Positions 1 through 5,825 of a stretch of 18,095 bases of DNA are shown piece by piece. A program made the position numbers and the translations under genes. The number at the start of each line of letters is the position of its first letter. Position 1 is the stretch's first letter. Under the pieces are notes generated by a model that ran no database searches, was not told the origin of the DNA, and saw only the letters and a program-made list of their open reading frames with translations. The stretch is from an uncultured Eubacterium sp. (GTDB taxonomy: Bacteria > Bacillota > Clostridia > Lachnospirales > Lachnospiraceae), in contig CAJUHV010000044.1 of NCBI GenBank assembly GCA_910586445.1, positions 13,316 through 31,410 on the forward strand, in the 5' to 3' direction.

Positions 1-103
1 AAGATAGCTGCACTGCATTTTGGCTCTATAAACCGTCTGCTAACCCTAATGATGCAAAGCGTCGGCAGCTTTACCAAATGTTAATACCCGTAAAAAGAAT
101 TGA

Positions 104-141
104 TGCAGCATGTATCGTGTTTTGCAGCATGTATCGTGTTT
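104..141. repeat. 19-bp perfect tandem duplication
   Basis: Two identical, directly adjacent 19-bp units (104-122 and 123-141), each starting TGCAGCATG and ending GTGTTT, lie downstream of the tyrS terminator. The stretch 1-170 otherwise shows no supported gene. The duplication looks like a simple slippage event in non-coding DNA. Confidence 0.85.
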
Positions 142-169
142 TAATGAAGAGAAAATATAAGCTTCTTTC

Positions 170-210
170 GGATTGAAAAGGCCGGAAACCTGACATTGCA
201 GGATTTCCGG
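170..210 (-). terminator. Intrinsic terminator of tyrS
   Basis: On the minus strand a hairpin is formed by CCGGAAA (204-210) and TTTCCGG (182-188), continued by a CCTG/CAGG pair with a one-base bulge and a six-base loop. It is followed by CCTTTTC. It lies about 50 bases after the tyrS stop codon in the direction of transcription. The plus-strand side has no T tract, so it probably works only for tyrS. Confidence 0.75.
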
Positions 211-259
211 ATTATGAGAATCTCGTTTCATTGGAAAATGTCCTATATAATGCATAAAT

Positions 260-1489
260 TTATTTCTGGAATACAATCTTCATAAATTTCTTCTTTCCCC
301 GTTTTAATATAAATTCATCGGCTGACAGCTGGTCTGCAGTATAAGCTGCTTTGATATCGGTGACTTTTTCGCTGTTTACGGAGACACCTCCCTGTTCGAT
401 TGCGCGGCGTCCTTCCGAACGGCTGGATACAAGGCCTGATTTTACAAGCAGGGAAATCAGGTCAACAGCGCCGTCTGTCAGGTCGGCTTCTTCTATAGTT
501 ACAGATGGCATGTCTGAGGCAGTGCTGGAGCCGGAGAATAATGCACGGGCACCGTTCTGCGCTTTTTCGGCTTCATCATCGCCGTGGACAAGCTTGGTTA
601 ATTCATATGCCAGGATTTCCTTGGCGGTATTCAGCTGGCTGCCTTCCCATTTGTCCATTTCCTCGATCTGCTCTAATGGGAGGAATGTCAGCATTCGCAG
701 GCATTTGAGTACGTCGGCGTCAGCTACGTTTCTCCAGTATTGGTAGAAATCAAACGGAGATGTTTTGTCAGGGTCCAGCCAGACAGCGCCAGACTGTGTT
801 TTCCCCATCTTTTTGCCTTCTGAATTTAAAAGCAGGTTGATGGTCATGGCGTAAGCATCTTTGCCGAGCTTGCGGCGGATTAATTCGGTACCTCCCAGCA
901 TATTGCTCCACTGGTCATCGCCGCCAAACTGCATGTTGCAGCCGTATTTTTGGTATAATACATAAAAATCGTAGCTCTGCATGATCATATAATTAAATTC
1001 TAGGAAACTAAGTCCTTTTTCCATACGCTGTTTGTAGCATTCTGCGGTAAGCATGCGGTTGACAGAAAAATGTGAGCCTACTTCACGCAGTATCTGTACA
1101 TAGTTTAAATCCAGCAGCCAGTCCGCATTGTTGACCATCATAGCTTTGTTATCAGAAAAATCGATAAATCGGCTCATCTGTTTTTTAAAGCAGTCACAGT
1201 TGTGCTGGATTGTTTCGGTGGTCATCATCTGGCGCATATCTGTGCGTCCTGACGGATCTCCGACCATGGCAGTACCGCCGCCGATCAGGGCGATCGGTTT
1301 ATTTCCAGCCAGCTGCAGGCGCTTCATCAGGCACAGAGCCATAAAATGCCCTACATGCAGGCTGTCTGCTGTAGGATCAAAGCCGATATAAAATACGGCT
1401 CTGCCGTTGTTGATTAATTCTTTGATTTCATTTTCATCGGTTACTTGGGCGATCAGGCCGCGGGCAACTAATTCTTCATATAATGTCAT
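260..1489 (-). CDS. tyrS: Tyrosyl-tRNA synthetase
   Basis: Cytoplasmic class Ic aminoacyl-tRNA synthetase that charges tRNA-Tyr with tyrosine using ATP. The 409-residue product matches the usual bacterial length. It shows the tyrosine-pocket start YIGFDPT (34-40), the HIGH-type motif HVGH (45-48), the family stretch QFGGDDQWSN (187-196) and the KMSKS-type loop KMGKT (227-231). A C-terminal S4 RNA-binding domain covers about 343-409. I chose the ATG at 1487-1489 because GAAAGG lies 10 bases upstream at 1500-1505 and the protein then starts like known TyrS. A longer in-frame start at 1561 would add 24 residues running back through the T-box terminator, and is unlikely. Expression is controlled by the upstream tyrosine T-box. 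Identification is secure. Confidence 0.97.
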   Translation of the reverse strand: MTLYEELVARGLIAQVTDENEIKELINNGRAVFYIGFDPTADSLHVGHFMALCLMKRLQLAGNKPIALIGGGTAMVGDPSGRTDMRQMMTTETIQHNCDCFKKQMSRFIDFSDNKAMMVNNADWLLDLNYVQILREVGSHFSVNRMLTAECYKQRMEKGLSFLEFNYMIMQSYDFYVLYQKYGCNMQFGGDDQWSNMLGGTELIRRKLGKDAYAMTINLLLNSEGKKMGKTQSGAVWLDPDKTSPFDFYQYWRNVADADVLKCLRMLTFLPLEQIEEMDKWEGSQLNTAKEILAYELTKLVHGDDEAEKAQNGARALFSGSSTASDMPSVTIEEADLTDGAVDLISLLVKSGLVSSRSEGRRAIEQGGVSVNSEKVTDIKAAYTADQLSADEFILKRGKKKFMKIVFQK

Positions 1490-1520
1490 AATATATAATC
1501 CTTTCTGTAAAATTGAAATA

Positions 1521-1580
1521 TAAAAAGCCCGTCCATTCATATGTGTGATGAATATAATCACGCATACGAAAAGGACGGGC
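1521..1580 (-). terminator. T-box regulated terminator hairpin
   Basis: On the minus strand GCCCGTCC (1573-1580) pairs with GGACGGGC (1527-1534), followed by the T run at 1521-1526. The space between the arms can extend the stem: about 12 further bases on each side pair, with two G-T wobbles and a short internal loop. The upstream arm overlaps the region just 3' of the T-box core, as expected for mutually exclusive terminator and antiterminator structures. Confidence 0.93.
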
Positions 1581-1849
1581 AGATTCCCGTGTTACCACCT
1601 TTATTTACAGCTGACTCACATCAGCTGACTTATTAAGTATCATCGACTAGCCAGGATCAAATACTTAAACACGATAACGAGTGTCAATCCGCTGCAGCCT
1701 ACTGGACATTTTAGAGAATGCCTGTTCGGTGCAGGGCTCGAGGATGTATTCATAATAAGTTCTGCATGCACCTCTCATCAGCCGGTTACTTTCTGTCTGC
1801 GCTGCTTATTATTACTTGTTCCTGTCACAGCCTGTAAAATATACAATTA
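1521..1849 (-). promoter_or_regulatory. Tyrosine-specific T-box riboswitch leader
   Basis: This is the transcribed leader of tyrS, read on the minus strand. The T-box core GGTGGTAACACGGGAA lies at 1584-1599; its UGGU bulge would pair with the ACCA end of uncharged tRNA. The specifier loop GAA-TAC-A carries a tyrosine codon TAC at 1746-1748. The long 5' region before it fits Stem I. A perfect 7-bp hairpin (1608-1614 with 1621-1627) matches Stem III just before the T-box. Uncharged tRNA-Tyr should favour the antiterminator and so raise tyrS expression. It fills the whole 360-base gap between the exporter gene and tyrS, and no other gene is seen there. Confidence 0.96.
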
Positions 1850-3202
1850 TTATGGATTATAGGAGGTATTCTTATGCTTGTCAAGATAAAAATAATTTAC
1901 AAATATAAATCCAATAAAGTCCGCCAGAATCCATCCAATCGGAACCGACCACCAGATCCCTGATTCACCTATTGAAGGTATGGCGGATAAAATATTCGCC
2001 AATGCTACACGTGTGCCGAGTGAGATGAATGTCAGCACTACGGACATTCCGGGTTTTTCCATAGCCCTAAAGAAGCCATAGAGTAAAAACAGGCAGCCGA
2101 TTCCGCAGTAAAAGCTGCCTTCGATACGCAGGTAGCGGACGCCGTGTGCAATAATAGCTGTTTCTTTGGCGTTTACAAACAGAAGCATAAGCGGGCGGGC
2201 AAAAATACAGACAGCTGCTGATACTGTAAGGCAGAAAAGAAAAACTGTGATTATGGCTCCTTTCAGCCCTGCACGTATGCGGTCATTTTGCTTTGCTCCA
2301 AAGTTTTGGGCAATAAATGTGGAAAAGGCATTTCCAAAATCCTGCACCGGCATATAAGCGAACGCATCTATTTTTACAGCTGCGGCAAAAGCTGCCATTA
2401 CTTCAGCTCCAAAGCTGTTGACGACGCCTTGTACTAATAAAATGCCTAAATTCATAACTGACTGCTGGATACATGTCATAACAGAAAATCTGGCAATTTC
2501 CTGCATACAGCTCCAGCGCAGGCGGCGTTCTTCTTTTTTCATTTTTAAATATGGTATGTACAGGATCGAATATATCGTAATACCGATTCCAGCAGCATAC
2601 TGCGAAGCGACAGTAGCAGCTGCCGCCCCGGCTGCGCCCCAGTGCAGTCCGAGTATAAACCAAAGATCCAGCACAATGTTTAATACAGCAGAAACTGCCA
2701 AAAAGATCAGCGGTATGATAGAATTGCCGATGGCACGAAGCAGGGAGGCAAAATAATTATATAAAAACGTAGCAGGTATTCCTATGAATATAATGCTGAG
2801 GTAAATGCGCATATCATGCCATACTTTATCCGGTACTTTTAAGAACGCCTGTATATTGTCCAGAAAAAGATATGACAGTATATTTATCACTGCTGTCAGA
2901 AATAAAATAAGCAGAAACGAGGCACATATACCCTCTTTTAATCCTTTTTCGTCTTTTTCACCAAAACGGATAGAGAAAAATGTGCCGCTGCCCATGCATA
3001 ATCCCAGTAAAATAGATGTGATAAAGGTCATAAGCGTGAAGGATGATCCGACTGCCGCTAATACATTTGATCCCAGAAATTTTCCTACAATCAGGGTGTC
3101 TGCTATATTATAGCATTGCTGCAGCAGGTTTCCTAAAATCATGGGTATGGCAAACTGCAGCATTGTTTTCATGACGGGGCCCTGTGTCATATTTTTATTC
3201 AT
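1850..3202 (-). CDS. MATE family multidrug/toxin exporter
   Basis: 450-residue polytopic membrane protein of the MATE (MatE) family. Such proteins export cationic drugs or metabolites in exchange for sodium ions or protons. The N-terminus MNKNMTQGPVMKTMLQFAIP, followed by MILGNLLQQCYNIADTLIVG, is characteristic of the bacterial NorM/DinF/MepA-like branch. Hydrophobic segments recur along the whole length, consistent with 12 membrane helices in two MatE repeats. Length is normal for the family. The ATG at 3200-3202 is preceded by AAAGGA about 10 bases upstream. It is divergent from the response regulator gene; the roughly 200-base gap could carry both promoters, but I see only a weak minus-strand candidate. 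The substrate cannot be told from sequence. Confidence 0.93.
   Translation of the reverse strand: MNKNMTQGPVMKTMLQFAIPMILGNLLQQCYNIADTLIVGKFLGSNVLAAVGSSFTLMTFITSILLGLCMGSGTFFSIRFGEKDEKGLKEGICASFLLILFLTAVINILSYLFLDNIQAFLKVPDKVWHDMRIYLSIIFIGIPATFLYNYFASLLRAIGNSIIPLIFLAVSAVLNIVLDLWFILGLHWGAAGAAAATVASQYAAGIGITIYSILYIPYLKMKKEERRLRWSCMQEIARFSVMTCIQQSVMNLGILLVQGVVNSFGAEVMAAFAAAVKIDAFAYMPVQDFGNAFSTFIAQNFGAKQNDRIRAGLKGAIITVFLFCLTVSAAVCIFARPLMLLFVNAKETAIIAHGVRYLRIEGSFYCGIGCLFLLYGFFRAMEKPGMSVVLTFISLGTRVALANILSAIPSIGESGIWWSVPIGWILADFIGFIFVNYFYLDKHKNTSYNP
1856..1884 (-). promoter_or_regulatory. Consensus promoter of the tyrS T-box transcript
   Basis: On the minus strand a perfect -35 TTGACA (1879-1884) and a perfect -10 TATAAT (1856-1861) are separated by 17 bases. 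Both hexamers lie inside the last codons of the upstream exporter gene, whose stop codon is at 1850-1852. Transcription would start near 1849, exactly where the T-box leader begins. This makes tyrS independently transcribed even though it follows the exporter gene on the same strand. Confidence 0.9.
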
Positions 3203-3288
3203 GATAAGCTGTCCTTTTTTCTATAAGTTTTTTACAATTTTATCATACTCTGCGATTTTTTTATAGATGGGAACATGTACGATCCTTC

Positions 3289-3328
3289 AAAATTTTGTGG
3301 CTTCTGCCTGTGAAATGCGTTATAATAA
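3289..3328 (+). promoter_or_regulatory. Promoter-like block upstream of the response regulator
   Basis: A perfect -10 box TATAAT sits at 3321-3326. Upstream is TTGTGGCT (3295-3302), which would be a -35 element only with an unusually long 20-base spacing. The whole 40-base block is 33/40 identical to 8358-8397, which has the same position relative to its own TATAAT. That likeness suggests a shared promoter type or a duplicated element. Confidence 0.6.
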
Positions 3329-3359
3329 TTTCTAAAACCATCTGTTTTGATTCACGACA

Positions 3360-3388
3360 ATAGAAAGCTCGCGCAGCGTGCTTTCTAT
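3360..3388 (+). promoter_or_regulatory. Hairpin in the 5' leader of the response regulator
   Basis: Perfect 9-bp inverted repeat: ATAGAAAGC (3360-3368) and GCTTTCTAT (3380-3388) around an 11-base GC-rich loop, followed by CTTTTATGCTTT. It lies between the putative promoter and the ribosome binding site. The following tract is only moderately T-rich, so it could be a weak attenuator, an mRNA-stabilising hairpin or a protein-binding site. Confidence 0.5.
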
Positions 3389-3417
3389 CTTTTATGCTTT
3401 AAGGAGTGGCGCTGTAT

Positions 3418-4110
3418 ATGATAACGAAAAACAAAAAATTAATTATGATTTTAGAAGATGATACAGATTTAGCAGAGGGGATTGAATTATCTTTACAAAG
3501 TGAAGAATTAAATTTCATAATATGCCAGTCGATCGCAGAGGCAAGAAAAGCATTAAGAGCTTATCAATTTGATTTGCTTATATTTGACCTCAATCTTCCA
3601 GATGGGAATGGTTTAGAATTTTGTCAGGAATTAAAGCAGGGCATAAAAATTCCGATTGCGTTATTAACAGCGAAGGGTATGGAAATGGATATCGTTAAGG
3701 GGTTAGAAAGCGGGGCTGATGATTATATTACGAAGCCATTCAGCCTGATGGTTCTGCGTGCCAGAATCAGGGCCTTGCTTAGACGAAATACGATCATTAA
3801 TAAGCAGGAATACAGCAATTCTGTTTTTTTGTTTCGTTTTGAAACGATGGAATTTTATAAGAATGGAATGCCGGTAGAATTAAGTAAAACCGAACAGCGG
3901 ATTTTATATCTGCTTATTTCAAATCCAAATAGATTGCTGACACGGGAGCGGCTGCTTGAATGGGTATGGGCAGAAGGAACGGAATATGTAGAGGACAATG
4001 CACTGTCTGTTGGGATAAGGCGTTTAAGAGAAAAATTAGAAGATGATTCTTCTAATCCGTCTTATATAAAAACTGTTTATGGAAAAGGATACATTTGGGA
4101 GAGTATGTAA
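3418..4110 (+). CDS. OmpR/PhoB-family response regulator
   Basis: 230-residue DNA-binding response regulator. The receiver domain (about 8-120) has the acidic pocket EDD (13-15), the phospho-acceptor Asp57 in LLIFDLNLPDG, the switch threonine T84 and the conserved KPF lysine K106. A winged-helix domain of the OmpR type (about 130-228) ends in the usual VYGKGYIW. I chose ATG 3418 because AAGGAG at 3401-3406 is 11 bases upstream; an in-frame GTG at 3406 overlaps that ribosome binding site. The histidine kinase gene starts directly after the stop codon, so the two are translationally linked. Its likely target is the repeat-rich dyad at 5043-5112 in front of the ABC transporter genes. The signal sensed is unknown. 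Confidence 0.95.
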   Translation: MITKNKKLIMILEDDTDLAEGIELSLQSEELNFIICQSIAEARKALRAYQFDLLIFDLNLPDGNGLEFCQELKQGIKIPIALLTAKGMEMDIVKGLESGADDYITKPFSLMVLRARIRALLRRNTIINKQEYSNSVFLFRFETMEFYKNGMPVELSKTEQRILYLLISNPNRLLTRERLLEWVWAEGTEYVEDNALSVGIRRLREKLEDDSSNPSYIKTVYGKGYIWESM

Positions 4111-5040
4111 ATGAGCATTTACATGATTGGAATGATTAGAATAATAAGTGTTATAATTTTAAATAGTGTTATTTTAGGCTCAGCGGTTCGCTGGTATAAA
4201 AAAAGGCTGTTATTCCAATATAACAGCTTTTTGAATAAGGCTGATGAAATACTTAACGGAAAACAAATAGATCTCATATATGATGAATCACTAGATTCTG
4301 CTATTTCTGAAAGGTTAAACCGTATCGTTGAAATTTCCCGTATGCAGAAAGAAGCTGCAGAACAAGAACGTGATCTGATAAAATCGCTGCTATCAAATAT
4401 CAGCCATCAAATTCGAAATCCGCTTGCAAATATTACTTTGTATGCAGGCTTATTGAAAGAAGAACTAGAGGAATCATCATCATTTCGATTGGCAGATAAA
4501 ATCGAAAAAAATGCAGAAAAATTAGAGTTTTTTATGAAAGAATTGCTTAAATCCTCGTATGCAGAGCAGGAAATGATTTCTGTCAATCCAAAGATCATTG
4601 AATTAGAAGAGACAATTAAAAAAAGCTGTCAATTGGTGGAATTAGACGCAATGAAGAAAAACATTCATATCAGCTTGGAATGCAGCAATCATAAGATTTT
4701 TGCTGATCCGAAATGGACAGAAGAAGCTTTTGCAAATATTATTCAAAATGCAGTTAAATATTCGCAGAATAGTAAAGAAATCATAATTAAGTCTATTTTA
4801 TATGAGTCATTTGTATGTGTGCGGATTATAGATCATGGGATAGGCATACCAGAACAAGAGCAGGGAAAAGTATTTCAAAGGTTTTACAGGGGAACAAATG
4901 TAACGGACAAACAGGGCTTTGGAATTGGATTATATTTGGCCAGAGAAGTTTTAAGAAAACAACAAGGATATATGAAAATAAAATCTAATCTAAATAAGGG
5001 GACTACCGTTGATGTTTTCTTATCCCGCAGGGATTTTTAA
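4111..5040 (+). CDS. Membrane-anchored sensor histidine kinase, minimal sensor
   Basis: 309-residue histidine kinase that should phosphorylate the regulator encoded immediately upstream. There is one hydrophobic segment at about 5-27 and no extracellular loop. A coiled linker follows, then the H-box SNISHQIRNPLANI with His99, the N-box NIIQNAVKYS (Asn213), the G1 box DHGIGI (241-246), the F-box FQRFYR and the G2 box GFGIGL (269-274). All catalytic elements are intact. GGGAGAG at 4097-4103 is a suitable ribosome binding site. Kinases this small and lacking a sensor, when encoded beside FtsX-type ABC transporters, usually receive their signal through the transporter (BceAB/BceS principle). Applying that here is an inference. 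Confidence 0.94.
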   Translation: MSIYMIGMIRIISVIILNSVILGSAVRWYKKRLLFQYNSFLNKADEILNGKQIDLIYDESLDSAISERLNRIVEISRMQKEAAEQERDLIKSLLSNISHQIRNPLANITLYAGLLKEELEESSSFRLADKIEKNAEKLEFFMKELLKSSYAEQEMISVNPKIIELEETIKKSCQLVELDAMKKNIHISLECSNHKIFADPKWTEEAFANIIQNAVKYSQNSKEIIIKSILYESFVCVRIIDHGIGIPEQEQGKVFQRFYRGTNVTDKQGFGIGLYLAREVLRKQQGYMKIKSNLNKGTTVDVFLSRRDF

Positions 5041-5042
5041 TC

Positions 5043-5112
5043 AAGACTTTTTTCTCAATCTTTAATTATGTCAAAAGTGTCACTTTTGAGAAAGATTTGA
5101 GAAAGAAGTCTT
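5043..5112. promoter_or_regulatory. Long dyad with 11-bp tandem repeats: likely response-regulator operator
   Basis: The outer arms (5043-5063 and 5091-5112) are complementary at 20 of 22 positions, with one bulge and one wobble. An inner perfect dyad, TCAAAAGTG and CACTTTTGA, spans 5071-5089. The right side holds two perfect, directly adjacent copies of TTTGAGAAAGA (5085-5095 and 5096-5106). Their 11-bp period is close to one helix turn, the spacing OmpR-family dimers commonly use. The second copy includes TTGAGA (5097-5102 region), a possible -35 box, with TATTAG about 16 bases on. It sits between the kinase gene and the ATPase gene. The same sequence could also fold in RNA as a weak terminator. 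Confidence 0.7.
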
Positions 5113-5150
5113 TGTTATTATTAGTCAAAACAAAGAAAGGAAGATGAAAA

Positions 5151-5824
5151 ATGAATATTTTATCAGTGAGAAATTTAAAAAAATATTACAATACGGGAGA
5201 GAATACGGTAAAAGCCCTGGATGGTGTAGACCTAGATATCTGCAGAGGAGAATTTTTAGCGATTGTCGGAACTTCTGGAAGCGGGAAATCTACTTTACTG
5301 CATATGCTCGGTGGATTGGATAATCCAACTTCTGGAGAAGTTATTATTGACGGAAAAGATATGTCAGGATTATCTCGCGATGAGCTGACTATTTATCGAA
5401 GGAGAAAAATAGGATTTGTATTTCAAAACTATAATCTCCTGCCGCTTATGAATGTGTATGAAAATATTGTGCTCCCTATTAAATTAGATGGTATAAAACC
5501 AAAAAATGATTTTATTGAGGAAATTCTAAAACTGTTAAAATTAGAAGATAAAAAATATTTTATGCCGAATCAGCTGTCTGGCGGACAGCAGCAGCGTGTG
5601 GCGTTAGCAGAGCCCTGGCAGTAAAACCAGCCATGATCCTTGCAGATGAACCGACAGGAAATCTTGACAGCCGGACCAGCCAGGATGTTTTGGGGCTGAT
5701 AAAAGTATCAAGCCAGAATTTGGCGCAGACGATTGTAATGATTACACATAACGAAGAAATTGCGCAGATGGCAGACCGGATTATCCGCATAGAGGATGGG
5801 AAAATCGTGAAAGGCGGTGAGTAA
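5151..5824 (+). pseudogene. ABC transporter ATPase, frameshifted (MacB/BceA type)
   Basis: This would be the 224-residue ATPase partner of the permease that follows. Frame 1 encodes MNILSVRNLKKYYNTGENTV, Walker A GTSGSGKST (40-48), the Q-loop FQN (91-93) and the signature LSGGQQQRVALA (142-153). It then reads EPWQ and stops at 5622-5624. The other half continues in the -1 frame from AGA at 5609-5611, giving RALAVKPAMILADEPTGNLDS (shown in two parts here: RALAVKPA, then MILADEPTGNLDS), which holds Walker B, and later MITHN with the switch histidine. Loss of one A from GCAAGA around 5608-5610 explains everything. As read, neither fragment is a complete ATPase. AAAGGAAG at 5136-5143 precedes the ATG. 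No canonical slippery heptamer is seen. A sequencing error remains possible. Confidence 0.9.
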
Positions 5825-5825
5825 A

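Noticed and set aside
46..276. A 76-codon minus-strand frame overlapping the end of tyrS
   Set aside because: It covers the tyrS terminator hairpin and the 19-bp duplication, has no ribosome binding site, and its sequence looks non-coding.
1490..1561. Longer tyrS start adding 24 residues
   Set aside because: The extension runs through the T-box terminator and its sequence does not resemble TyrS; the ATG at 1489 has a well-placed ribosome binding site.
5600..5640. Programmed -1 frameshifting in the ABC ATPase
   Set aside because: No X XXY YYZ slippery heptamer or convincing downstream structure is visible, and a single missing A in GCAAGA is a simpler explanation. Kept only as a remote alternative.
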